DNA from: a virus
Direction: 5' to 3' (one strand)
Virus record (IMG/VR): IMGVR_UViG_3300045912_000940
Span: 1 to 27,513 of that record
DNA: 27,513 nt
This document shows positions 12,687-20,635 of this stretch, one piece after another (the first letter of the stretch is position 1; every line of letters starts with the position of its first letter). The position numbers were made by a program, and so were the translations under genes. The notes beneath the pieces are model-generated. The model was not told where the DNA came from. It did not search any database and worked only from the letters and a program-made list of their open reading frames with translations.

Positions 12687-14943
12687 TCCGCGACGGCTGA
12701 AGCCTTCCGAACTCTGCCGCTTGCTGAACTCGACCCCGCGTGGCGAGGTCATCAGCGAACGGCAGCTCTATCGCCATCGCTCTCGCGCCGGGATGCGGAT
12801 CGGCGACGGGAAGCACGTCGATCTCATCCGCTACGTCGCGTGGCTGGTCTCCCAGCGCCACGCCCCGAAACCGGAACCAGCCGGCGATCCCTACGAGGAA
12901 TTGAAGACCCGCTCGCGGGCGCGGAACCTCGCGCTGTCTCTGGCTGGTCGGGATATTGGTGAATTGCCGGACGTGGTGGACCCCGAACGAAAGGCGCGGG
13001 CCGCGTCGGACTTTCGCTTCTTCTGCGACAGTTACTTCCCGCTGACGTTTTCACTGCCGTGGTCCGACGACCACCTCAAGGTGATCGGGCGAATCGAGCA
13101 GGCAGTGTTGCGCGGCGGACTCTTTGCGATGGCGATGCCGCGTGGGTCGGGAAAGAGCTCGATCTCGGAGTGCGCCTGTATCTGGGCGGTGCTGTACGGG
13201 CACCGCGAGTTCGTGTGCCTGATCGGGAGTGACGAAGGGCACGCGATGGACATGCTCGACGCCATCAAGATGGAACTCGATGGCAACGATTTGTTGCTCG
13301 AAGACTTCCCCGAGGTCGTTTACCCGATCCAGTGTCTCGACGGGATCGCTAACCGCTGCAACGGGCAGCTTTACAAGGGCGAGCGAACGCACATCGGCTG
13401 GACGGCGCGGGAAGTCGTGTTGCCAACGATTGAGGAGAGCAAGGCGTCCGGCGCGATCATCAAGGTTGCGGGCATCACCGGGCGGATTCGGGGCATGAAG
13501 TACAAGCGCGCCGACGGCAAGACTGTGCGACCGTCGCTCGTCGTACTCGACGACCCACAGACGGATGAATCGGCGCGGTCGCTGTCGCAGTGCGTCACTC
13601 GCGAGAGCATCCTCGCCGGGGCGGTGTTGGGGTTGGCCGGTCCAGGTCGGAAGATCAGCGGCATCATGCCCTGCACGGTCATCCGCCCCGGCGACATGGC
13701 CGACAACATCCTCTCGCGCGACAAACATCCGGAGTGGAACGGAGAACGGACCAAGATGGTCTACTCGTTCCCGACCGATGAAGCGTTGTGGAAAAAGTAC
13801 GCTGAACTCCGCGCGGCAAGTCTGCGTGAAGGGCGTGAGGGCGTTGAGGCGACCGAGTTCTACCGCGTCAACCAAGAAGCGATGGACGCGGGTTCGCGCG
13901 TGGCGTGGCCGGCGCGGTTCAACCACGACGAACTCTCCGGCATTCAGCACGCGATGAACCTGCGGCTCCAAGATGAGGCTGCGTTCTTCGCGGAGTACCA
14001 GAATGAACCGCTGCTCGAAGAAGTCGCCGGCGACGACGAACTGACCGCTGACCAGATCGCGGGGAAGTTTAACCGACGCGGTCGCGGGGAGGTGCCGCTG
14101 GCGTGCGGTCGCATCACGGCATTTATCGACGTGCAGGGAAGTTTGCTGTTCTGGGTCGTGTGCGGGTGGGAGGACGACTTCACCGGCTACGTTCTTGATT
14201 ACGGTGCGTGGCCGGACCAGCGCCGCGCGTACTTCACGCTCCGCGAGGCGAACCCGACGCTGGCGATTGCCACTGGCGCGGCAGGAATCGAAGGCGCAAT
14301 CTATCAGGGTCTTGAGAAGTTGACCGCCGCGATCCTCGGTCGCGACTGGCCGCGCGACGACGGCGCGGTTCTGCGGATCGAGCGCTGCTTGATCGATGCC
14401 AACTGGGGAACCTGCACGGATGTCGTTTACCAGTTCTGCCGCGAGTCGGCGCACGCTTCGGTGCTGATGCCGTCGCACGGTCGGTTCGTCGGGGCATCGA
14501 GCCAGCCGTTCAGCGAGTACAAGCGACGGCCCGGTGACCGCGTCGGCCACCACTGGCGCATCCCGAACGTGCAAGGGAAGCGCGCCGTCCGGCATGTTCT
14601 CTTCGACACCAACTTCTGGAAGTCATTCGTGCAGGCCCGGCTCGCAGTGCTTTTGGGCGACCGCGGCTGTCTGTCACTCTTTGGCGACCACGCCGAGACG
14701 CACCGGCTCTTCGCCGACCACCTGACCGCCGAGTACCGCGTGAAGACCGAGGGGCGTGGCCGCACGGTGGACGAGTGGAAGATTCGTCCCGAGCGCAGCG
14801 ACAACCACTGGCTCGACGGCGTGGTCGGCTGCGCCGTCGCCGCGTCAATGCAGGGCTGTTCTTTGCCCGGCACTGATGTGAAGCCCGCGCCGAAACGCGA
14901 GCGGGTGAGTTTCGCGGAACTTCAACGGAGTAAACGACGATGA
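12676..14943 (+). CDS. Terminase large subunit with N-terminal HTH domain
   Basis: This 755-residue packaging motor cuts and translocates phage DNA into proheads. It carries an N-terminal DNA-binding-like domain (about 8-64) similar to the preceding 70-residue protein. The ATPase follows, with Walker A PRGSGKSS (155-162) and Walker B VVLDD plus PQTDE (289-298). The RNase H-fold nuclease region begins near ITAFIDVQGS (D485), with a later acidic cluster around RSDNHWLDGVVGCA. At 755 residues it is longer than common phage terminases (about 400-650), partly because of the HTH extension. ATG 12676 has GGAGGAAGGA directly upstream. The next gene overlaps by ATGA. Confidence 0.9.
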   Translation: MATDPRRLKPSELCRLLNSTPRGEVISERQLYRHRSRAGMRIGDGKHVDLIRYVAWLVSQRHAPKPEPAGDPYEELKTRSRARNLALSLAGRDIGELPDVVDPERKARAASDFRFFCDSYFPLTFSLPWSDDHLKVIGRIEQAVLRGGLFAMAMPRGSGKSSISECACIWAVLYGHREFVCLIGSDEGHAMDMLDAIKMELDGNDLLLEDFPEVVYPIQCLDGIANRCNGQLYKGERTHIGWTAREVVLPTIEESKASGAIIKVAGITGRIRGMKYKRADGKTVRPSLVVLDDPQTDESARSLSQCVTRESILAGAVLGLAGPGRKISGIMPCTVIRPGDMADNILSRDKHPEWNGERTKMVYSFPTDEALWKKYAELRAASLREGREGVEATEFYRVNQEAMDAGSRVAWPARFNHDELSGIQHAMNLRLQDEAAFFAEYQNEPLLEEVAGDDELTADQIAGKFNRRGRGEVPLACGRITAFIDVQGSLLFWVVCGWEDDFTGYVLDYGAWPDQRRAYFTLREANPTLAIATGAAGIEGAIYQGLEKLTAAILGRDWPRDDGAVLRIERCLIDANWGTCTDVVYQFCRESAHASVLMPSHGRFVGASSQPFSEYKRRPGDRVGHHWRIPNVQGKRAVRHVLFDTNFWKSFVQARLAVLLGDRGCLSLFGDHAETHRLFADHLTAEYRVKTEGRGRTVDEWKIRPERSDNHWLDGVVGCAVAASMQGCSLPGTDVKPAPKRERVSFAELQRSKRR

Positions 14944-15137
14944 GGGAGACCCAATCGAAGCGATCCGAACGCGGCATCCGCTGCCCATGCTGTGGTTGTC
15001 GCCGGTTCAAGACAACCCACACAGAACCGCTTCCAGATGGTCGGATTCGTCGACGTAAGGAATGCTTGGATTGCCACCGGAAGGTGGTCACGTTTGAGTC
15101 CGTTTTCACTTCGACATCTTCGGATCGCCATATGTAG
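14940..15137 (+). CDS. NrdR-type zinc-ribbon mini-protein
   Basis: This 65-residue protein is essentially one zinc ribbon: CPCCGC near residue 15, a TTHTEPLPDGRIRRRKECLDC stretch, then HRKVVTFE. The spacing and the IRRRKEC-x2-C ... TFE pattern closely follow the N-terminal ribbon of NrdR, the repressor of ribonucleotide reductase genes. The ATP-cone domain of NrdR is absent, and the tail is a short Ser/Thr-rich end. It could bind DNA or RNA polymerase, or act as a late-gene regulator like small phage zinc-finger activators. ATG 14940 overlaps the terminase stop (ATGA), so it is translated with the packaging genes. Confidence 0.68.
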   Translation: MRETQSKRSERGIRCPCCGCRRFKTTHTEPLPDGRIRRRKECLDCHRKVVTFESVFTSTSSDRHM

Positions 15138-15164
15138 CAGTCATTTCGCGGAAATCCTCGGCTT

Positions 15165-15197
15165 GCGGACAACTCAAAAACAGACGGCGTAGGTAAC
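15165..15197 (+). repeat. 33-bp split intergenic element, copy 2
   Basis: The same GCGGACAACTC block, a five-base spacer (here AAAAA) and CAGACGGCGTAGGTAAC are found 27 bases after the zinc-ribbon gene and 66 bases before the pre-portal gene. It precedes the long structural gene block, as copy 1 at 3751-3783 precedes the replication block. CGGACA (15166-15171) and TAGGTA (15190-15195) are again 18 bases apart. No further copy was found in the other gaps of the window by reading. Confidence 0.6.
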
Positions 15198-15202
15198 GAG
15201 CG

Positions 15203-15248
15203 AGGCCCATGCACTGGAATCAGCATTCGGTTCCGAAGTGGCCTTTTT
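15203..15248 (+). terminator. Terminator-like hairpin in the structural-operon leader
   Basis: AGGCC (15203-15207) pairs with GGCCT (15240-15244). The stem continues through ACT/AGT and GGAA/TTCC with small internal loops and is followed by five Ts (15244-15248). It resembles an imperfect intrinsic terminator. It lies just downstream of the second 33-bp element and upstream of the first structural start at 15264. It may end the packaging transcript or attenuate the structural one. Confidence 0.5.
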
Positions 15249-15263
15249 CGTGGACTTACGCCA

Positions 15264-15461
15264 ATGCCCGACGATCTCGACGAAACCATCGAGCAGAACG
15301 CGAAGGGACCGGCGAAGGCATCGGGCGACGCCGGCTCGGTCGAGCAACACTCCCTCCCGGACCAGATTGAGGCCGACCGCTACCTCGCGTCCAAGGAAGC
15401 CGCCAAGCAGCCGCAACGCGGATTGCGCTTCAACAAACTCGTTCCGCCGGGGGCCGACTGA
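15264..15461 (+). CDS. Small pre-portal protein
   Basis: This 65-residue protein lies between terminase and portal genes, where many siphophages carry a short head-assembly protein. The C-terminal half, DRYLASKEAAKQPQRGLRFN plus KLVPPGAD, is the recognisable part and is common in this position in other phages. The N-terminal half is acidic and disordered. No strong Shine-Dalgarno sequence precedes ATG 15264. The portal gene starts directly after its stop. A head-tail joining or gpW-like role is possible but not shown. Confidence 0.68.
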   Translation: MPDDLDETIEQNAKGPAKASGDAGSVEQHSLPDQIEADRYLASKEAAKQPQRGLRFNKLVPPGAD

Positions 15462-16919
15462 GTGTTCCGCTGGCTCGCCAACCTCTGGAGCGCCAAGCCT
15501 TCGCGTCCCGGTCGCGGGCGGATCGTTCGCGTCGTTCGCGGTCGCTACGACGCGGCGGTGACGACCGACGACAACCGCCGGCACTGGGCGAACGCCGACG
15601 GGCTGTCCGCAAACGCGGCCAACAGCGCCGAGGTGCGGCGGGTGCTGCGGAACCGCGCCCGCTACGAGGTCGCCAACAACAGCTACGCCCGCGGGATCGT
15701 GTTGACGCTCGCCAACGACGTAGTGGGCACCGGCCCGCGGTTGCAGTTGCTCACCGAGGACGGTGAGGCCAACACGCGGATCGAGCGCGAGTTCGCGGCG
15801 TGGGCCAAGGCCACCGCCCTGCCGGAGAAGCTCCGCACGCTGCGGATGGCGCGGGCTGAATCGGGCGAAGGCTTCGCCGTCCTGACCAACAACCCGCGGC
15901 TGCCCACGCCGGTGCAACTCGACCTCAAGCTCGTCGAGGCCGACCGCGTTTGCACCCCGGACCTGAGCGCTGTGAGTGCAAACGGTGTGGACGGAATCGT
16001 CTTCGACGCGGCGGGCAATCCGGTCGAGTACCACGTTCTCAAGGACCATCCCGGCGACAGCGCGTCGCGACTGTTCCTCGAATACGACCGGCTGTCAGCA
16101 TCGTCGGTGATCCACTGGTTCCGGGCCGACCGCCCGGGGCAAGCCCGCGGCATCCCGGACATCACTCCCGCTCTGCCGCTCTTCGCCCAACTGCGCCGGT
16201 TCACGCTGGCCGTGATTGCGGCTGCCGAGACCGCGGCTGACTTCGCGGGCATCCTCTATACGGATGCGCCGGCCAGCGGCGAGGCGGACGCCGCAGAGCC
16301 GTTCGAGCCGATCGAGTTGGAGAAGCGGGCGCTCGTGACCATGCCCGGCGGCTGGAAGATGAGCCAGTTGCAAGCGGAACAACCGGCCACCACGTACCGG
16401 GAGTTCAAACACGAGATTCTGAATGAAATCGCTCGCTGCTTGAACATGCCGTTCAACGTCGCGGCGGGGAATTCGTCGGGCTACAACTACGCCTCCGGTC
16501 GGCTCGACCACCAGACGTACTTCAAGGCAATCCGCGTCGAGCAGACGCATCTCGAGGCCGTCGTCCTCGACCGCATCCTCGCGGCGTGGTTCGACGAGGC
16601 CACGCTGATCCCCGGCCTGCTCCCGACCGACCTCGGTCCGTTCGCCGACTGGCCGCACCAGTGGTTCTGGGACGGCCACGAGCACGTCGATCCCGCCAAG
16701 GAAGCCAGCGCCCAGGCCACCCGTCTGGCGAACCTGACCACCACGCTCGCAGACGAGTACGCACGCCGGGGCCTCGACTGGGAGGCCCAGCTGCGGCAGC
16801 GCGCCAAGGAAGTCGCGCTCGTGACCGAGCTCGGGCTGACTCCGGCTCAAGCCCAACCGACCACGCCTTCCGAGGAACCCGACGATGCCGAAGACGCTGT
16901 CGCCACACCGGCCGCTTGA
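15462..16919 (+). CDS. Phage portal protein, lambda family
   Basis: This 485-residue protein forms the dodecameric portal ring at the capsid vertex through which DNA is packaged. Typical features are an Arg-rich start, an N-terminal RYDAAVTTDDNRRHW segment and LRNRARYEVANNSYARGIV. It also has NDVVGTGPRLQ, the GIPDITPAL motif, KHEILNEIARCLNMPFN and the SGYNYASGRLDHQTYFK stretch that follows it. The C-terminus is Ala/Pro/Glu-rich. GTG 15462 is the base after the pre-portal stop, so initiation is probably coupled. The last 35 bases overlap the capsid gene. The length is within the usual 480-530 of the family. Confidence 0.93.
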   Translation: MFRWLANLWSAKPSRPGRGRIVRVVRGRYDAAVTTDDNRRHWANADGLSANAANSAEVRRVLRNRARYEVANNSYARGIVLTLANDVVGTGPRLQLLTEDGEANTRIEREFAAWAKATALPEKLRTLRMARAESGEGFAVLTNNPRLPTPVQLDLKLVEADRVCTPDLSAVSANGVDGIVFDAAGNPVEYHVLKDHPGDSASRLFLEYDRLSASSVIHWFRADRPGQARGIPDITPALPLFAQLRRFTLAVIAAAETAADFAGILYTDAPASGEADAAEPFEPIELEKRALVTMPGGWKMSQLQAEQPATTYREFKHEILNEIARCLNMPFNVAAGNSSGYNYASGRLDHQTYFKAIRVEQTHLEAVVLDRILAAWFDEATLIPGLLPTDLGPFADWPHQWFWDGHEHVDPAKEASAQATRLANLTTTLADEYARRGLDWEAQLRQRAKEVALVTELGLTPAQAQPTTPSEEPDDAEDAVATPAA

Positions 16920-18816
16920 GCAACCAAGCTCGCCCCGAACGCTCAACCTCGAAGCCACTGCGACCATTCATCTGGAAGCGGGCGGATCGGGCGATGCCCC
17001 GCCGCTGCCCCGGTTCCGGATGGTGGCCTACACCGGCGCGCCGATGCGAGTCGCCGGCTGGCGGCACCCGGTCGTCCTCGACCTCGCGGGGATCGCCATC
17101 CCGTCGCAATCGCGGCCGATCCGGTTCGGGCACGACCCGCTTGCCGGCGTCGGCCACACCGACGCGGTGCGCGTCGAGGACGGCCAGCTCGTCGCGACTG
17201 GGATCGTCTCCCGCGACACGCCCGCCGCCCGCGAGGTGGTGACCTCGGCGAAGAACGGCTTCCCGTGGCAAGCATCGGTTGGGGCGTCGGTCGAGGAGTT
17301 CGAGTTCGTCAAGGAGAACCAGCAAGTGTTGGTCAACGGCCAGACCTTGAGCGGCCCGCTGAACGTCGTCCGCAAAGCCACGCTCGGGGAGATCAGCTTC
17401 GTTGATCTCGGGGCCGACGGGCGAACCTCGGCCAGCGTTGCCGCCAACCAGAACACCGGAGATCCACCCGTGCCGAACGATACCGACAGCGAACTGACCG
17501 CCGAGGAGGTGCGAGCACGGGCCGTTGCGGAGACCAACCGGATCGCCGCCATCCGCCGCATCTGCGCCGGGCGGTGCCCCGAGATCGAAGCGGACGCGAT
17601 CCGCGACAACTGGGACCAGACCCGCACGGAACTCGAAGTGCTGCGGCGCACGCGACCGGCTTCACCGATCCCACACGGCGGCAGCCACGCGCCCGTCAAC
17701 GCGCGAATGCTGGAAGCCGCGTGCCTCTTGACCGCGAAGCTCGACAATGTCGAGCGGTTGGTCGATGCCCAGACCCTCGAACTGGCCTCTCAGCGGTTCC
17801 GGGGTGGCATCGGCTTGCAGGAACTGTTGCTCGAAGCGGCCTGGGCAAACGGCTACACCGGCCGCAACTTCCGAGACTCGCGGGCGGTGCTGCGCTACGC
17901 CTTCGGTCGGGGGGTCGAGGCCGGGTTCTCGACGGTGGACATTGGGGGCATCCTGTCGAATGTCGCCAACAAGTTCCTGCTCGACGGCTTCTTCTCCGTC
18001 GAGCGGACGTGGCGGAACGTCTGTGCTGTCCGCAACGTTAGCGACTTCAAGACGGTGACGAGCTACCGGCTGGTCGGCAAGGACCAGTACGAGCAAGTTC
18101 CCGCTGGCGGTGAACTCAAGCACGGCACGCTCGGCAACGAGACGTACTCGAATAAGGCCGACACCTACGGCCTCATGCTTTCGATTGATCGCCGCGACAT
18201 CATCAACGATGACTTGGGCGCGATCACGACCGTGCCGCAGAAACTCGGTCGCGGGTCGGGCCTGAAGATCAACGACGTGTTCTGGACCATCTTCCTGAAC
18301 AACGCGGCGTTCTTCGTCGCCGGCAACAACAACTACATCTCCGGCGCGGGGACGGCCCTCGGTATCGACGGGCTCACCGCCGGCGAGGTCGCGTTCCTCG
18401 ATCAGGTCGATGGCGACGGCAAACCAATCGGCATCATGCCGGCGATCCTGCTCGTGCCGACCGCGCTATCGGCCATCGGCTCGCAGCTCTTCAAGTCGAT
18501 GGAACTGCGCGACAACACATCGACCGCGAAGTACCCGATCACCAACCCGCACCAAGGGAAGTTCCGGGTCGAAGTGAGCCGGTATCTCGGCAACGCGAAG
18601 TATCCCGGCTTCTCCGCGAAGGCGTGGTATCTGTTGGCCGAGCCAACGGACCTGCCGGTGATCGAGGTCGCGTTCTTGAACGGCCAAGAGTCGCCCACCA
18701 TCGAGACCGCCGAGGCGGACTTCAACGTTCTGGGCGTGCAGATGCGCGGCTACCACGACTTCGGCGTCGCTCTGCAAGACCCGCGCGGCGGCGTGAAGGC
18801 CAAGGGCGAAGCGTAA
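16885..18816 (+). CDS. Prohead protease-scaffold-major capsid fusion protein
   Basis: This 643-residue polyprotein has three parts. Residues about 40-185 look like an S78-type prohead protease: H83 in FGHDPL, H91, and S131 in WQASVGA are candidate catalytic residues, followed by ATLGEISFVDLGADG. Residues about 195-300 are Glu/Arg-rich and helical, like a scaffold delta domain. Residues about 300-643 match Mu gpT/HK97-fold capsid proteins: YSNKADTYGLMLSIDRRDI, LNNAAFFVAGNNNYISG, and GYHDFGVALQDPRGGVK at the end. Self-cleavage would release mature capsid subunits. ATG 16885 has CGAGGAA 7 bases upstream and overlaps the portal gene. No separate protease or scaffold gene exists between portal and capsid, supporting the fusion. 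Confidence 0.9.
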   Translation: MPKTLSPHRPLEQPSSPRTLNLEATATIHLEAGGSGDAPPLPRFRMVAYTGAPMRVAGWRHPVVLDLAGIAIPSQSRPIRFGHDPLAGVGHTDAVRVEDGQLVATGIVSRDTPAAREVVTSAKNGFPWQASVGASVEEFEFVKENQQVLVNGQTLSGPLNVVRKATLGEISFVDLGADGRTSASVAANQNTGDPPVPNDTDSELTAEEVRARAVAETNRIAAIRRICAGRCPEIEADAIRDNWDQTRTELEVLRRTRPASPIPHGGSHAPVNARMLEAACLLTAKLDNVERLVDAQTLELASQRFRGGIGLQELLLEAAWANGYTGRNFRDSRAVLRYAFGRGVEAGFSTVDIGGILSNVANKFLLDGFFSVERTWRNVCAVRNVSDFKTVTSYRLVGKDQYEQVPAGGELKHGTLGNETYSNKADTYGLMLSIDRRDIINDDLGAITTVPQKLGRGSGLKINDVFWTIFLNNAAFFVAGNNNYISGAGTALGIDGLTAGEVAFLDQVDGDGKPIGIMPAILLVPTALSAIGSQLFKSMELRDNTSTAKYPITNPHQGKFRVEVSRYLGNAKYPGFSAKAWYLLAEPTDLPVIEVAFLNGQESPTIETAEADFNVLGVQMRGYHDFGVALQDPRGGVKAKGEA

Positions 18817-18850
18817 TCCTCACGATGCGTCATCCCACGGAGTTTCAACG

Positions 18851-19186
18851 ATGGCACAGGCAGTGTTCGTTCAAGACGGATGCTCCATCGACTACACGCC
18901 CGTTGCGGCAGTCGCCGCAGGTGAGGTGGTTGTGCAAGGCGACTTGATCGGCGTCGCCAAGCAACCGATCCCCGCGAACGTCCCCGGCGCGCTGGCGGTC
19001 GAGGGGGTCTTCGATTTCGCCAAGGCGACCGGAGGGGGGACGGGGTTGGCCGCTGGCGCGCTCGCGTACTGGGACAACGTGGCGAAGGTCGCCACGGCCA
19101 CGGCCGCCGGCAACAAACTGCTCGGCAAGGTTGTGAAGGCGGCTGCGGATGCCGACGCCACGGTTCGCATCCGCATGAGCCAGTGA
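18851..19186 (+). CDS. DUF2190 capsid-associated protein
   Basis: This 111-residue protein follows the capsid gene by 34 bases. It is Ala/Gly/Val-rich, with the DUF2190 pattern: GEVVVQGDLIGVAKQPIPA, then VEGVFDFAKA, LAAGALAYWDN and a terminal beta strand. Members decorate or cement phage capsids (head fibre or stabilisation proteins). GGAG lies about 9 bases before ATG 18851. The position right after the capsid gene supports the assignment. The exact structural role is inferred. Confidence 0.82.
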   Translation: MAQAVFVQDGCSIDYTPVAAVAAGEVVVQGDLIGVAKQPIPANVPGALAVEGVFDFAKATGGGTGLAAGALAYWDNVAKVATATAAGNKLLGKVVKAAADADATVRIRMSQ

Positions 19187-19193
19187 GGAAGTC

Positions 19194-19574
19194 ATGCCCG
19201 ATCTGCTCCGCACCGGCTCCGACTGGCTGGCCGACATGCTCAAGGAACACGCCTCGCGACCGGTTGTGTACCGACGCGGGGCGGTCGAAGTCACGATGCA
19301 GGCGACCATCGGTCGGACGCTGCTGAAGCTTGACGACGGCTACGGGGGCGTGCGGATGGAGTGGACCGACCGCGATTTCCTCATCCACGCGGCGGACCTG
19401 GTGTTGGGTACTGCGACCGTGTTACCCGAGCGAGGTGACACGATTCGAGAAACGCAGGGCGAGAAGACGTTCGTGTACGAGGTGATGGCACCCGGCAAGG
19501 AACCGCCGTGGCGCTGGTCGGATGTGTACAGGAAGGTGCTTCGGATTCACACCAAACAAGTGGGGGTGGAGTGA
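19194..19574 (+). CDS. Head-tail connector candidate
   Basis: This 126-residue protein lies at the head-tail boundary. It starts MPDLLRTGSDWLADMLKEHA, a pattern seen in Gifsy-2/FII-like head-closure proteins. Beta-rich segments (VVYRRGAVEVTMQATIG, FVYEVMAPGKEPPWRW) and a WSDVYRKVLRIHTK end follow. Such proteins close the capsid and link the portal to the tail. The stop overlaps the next gene by one base. Family membership is suggested by order and general features only. Confidence 0.65.
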   Translation: MPDLLRTGSDWLADMLKEHASRPVVYRRGAVEVTMQATIGRTLLKLDDGYGGVRMEWTDRDFLIHAADLVLGTATVLPERGDTIRETQGEKTFVYEVMAPGKEPPWRWSDVYRKVLRIHTKQVGVE

Positions 19575-19762
19575 TGCTCGATTTCTTACGGCAACTGATC
19601 AGTTTGCGCGGCAGCGGGGCCAACACCGGCGAGGCCGCTCCGATCCTCCGGGCCATCGTTCACAGCGAGGTGCTTACCGAGATCGTGCGGGCAACGGGCA
19701 CGTCGCTCGACGACCTGATCCTCCAGATCGTGCGGGCGCTCGTGCCGAAGGAACCCGCCTGA
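19574..19762 (+). CDS. Small helical protein in neck cluster
   Basis: This 62-residue protein is predicted to be mostly helical: MLDFLRQLISLRGSG, then a LRAIVHSEVLTEIVRATG and DDLILQIVRALVP pair. There is no known motif. An in-frame GTG one codon upstream is an alternative start. It is embedded with one-base overlaps on both sides (TGATG), so it belongs to the same translational chain. It may be an assembly factor or a neck-associated peptide. Confidence 0.6.
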   Translation: MLDFLRQLISLRGSGANTGEAAPILRAIVHSEVLTEIVRATGTSLDDLILQIVRALVPKEPA

Positions 19763-20190
19763 TGCCCGCGACGATTGTGCAGATCGCCGACGCCGTGGTC
19801 GCCCAGTTGAACGCGACCACATTCAGTCAAACGCTGACGGCGGAGCGGCACTACCTCCCGCGGTTCGAGCTGTCGGAGATGACCGAACTGCGCGTCAGCG
19901 TGGTGCCGCGGTCGGTGGTGAGCAAGGGACTCGACCGCAACCGCGACAGCTTCGATTACCAGATCGACGTGGCGGTGCAGCAGAAGCTCGACCCGACGTC
20001 GGGGAACCTCGATGCGCTCATGGCACTGGTGGAGGAAATCGCCGACCACTTCCGGTCGCACCCGCTGGCGGGTTACCCGCAGGCCCGTTGCACCGAAGTC
20101 GAAAATGTCCCGGTGTACGCGCCGGAACACCTGGACGAGTTCCGCCAGTTCACGAGCCTGCTGACCCTGACCTTCCGCGTGTGGCGGTGA
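19762..20190 (+). CDS. Tail terminator candidate
   Basis: This 142-residue protein begins MPATIVQIADAVVAQLNATT and contains TFSQTLTAERHYLPRFELSE, a MTELRVSVVPRSVVSK strand, SFDYQIDVAVQQKLD and LMALVEEIADHFRSHPLAG. This order of helices and strands is like small tail-completion or terminator proteins that stop tail-tube growth and join it to the neck. The start is ATG 19762 in a TGATG overlap. The next gene, HK97 gp10-like, supports the position. The name is inferred from synteny. Confidence 0.6.
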   Translation: MPATIVQIADAVVAQLNATTFSQTLTAERHYLPRFELSEMTELRVSVVPRSVVSKGLDRNRDSFDYQIDVAVQQKLDPTSGNLDALMALVEEIADHFRSHPLAGYPQARCTEVENVPVYAPEHLDEFRQFTSLLTLTFRVWR

Positions 20191-20193
20191 CGC

Positions 20194-20625
20194 ATGATCG
20201 GGCTGAGCTTCCAGGCCGCGAAGCAGGGCTTCTTCGACCGGGCAGCGGTGCAACAGAAGGTGGACAAGGCCACGCGAAAAGTGCTGTCGCGGTTCGGGGC
20301 GTTCGTGCGGCAGCGGGCCAAGACCTCGATCAAGAAGCGGAAGGGGACGAGTCCGCCGGGGCAGCCGCCATATTCGCACGTTGGCCTCCTGCGGAAGTTC
20401 ATCCTCTTCGCCTACGACGCGGATCGGCAATCGGTCGTGATCGGGCCGACGTTGATCCGCGAAGGCTCGGCAGCGCCGCGCCTGTTGGAACACGGTGGCG
20501 ACACGGTTCTGGAAACGCGGAAGGGTCGGAAGCGAGCGCGTTATCGCTCGCGCCCGTTCATGGGTCCGGCATTCGAGGCCGAGAAGCCGCAACTGTCGGC
20601 CTTGTGGAAGAACTCGGTTCGCTGA
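20194..20625 (+). CDS. HK97 gp10-like neck/tail-completion protein
   Basis: This 143-residue basic protein has the gp10-family feel: ATRKVLSRFGAFVRQRAKTS near the N-terminus, a SPPGQPPYSHVGLLRKFILF stretch, and a C-terminal RSRPFMGPAFEAEKPQLSAL motif. The pattern GxPPxxxxGxLxxxI followed by RPFMxPA is typical of such neck proteins. It starts three bases after the previous stop with only a weak GGCGGTGA site. Its likely role is at the head-tail joint of the siphovirus tail. Confidence 0.75.
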   Translation: MIGLSFQAAKQGFFDRAAVQQKVDKATRKVLSRFGAFVRQRAKTSIKKRKGTSPPGQPPYSHVGLLRKFILFAYDADRQSVVIGPTLIREGSAAPRLLEHGGDTVLETRKGRKRARYRSRPFMGPAFEAEKPQLSALWKNSVR

Positions 20626-20635
20626 GGAGACACCG

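Noticed and set aside
13051-14595. 514-codon minus-strand frame inside the terminase gene
   Set aside because: The plus strand here has clear Walker and nuclease motifs, and the antisense frame has none.
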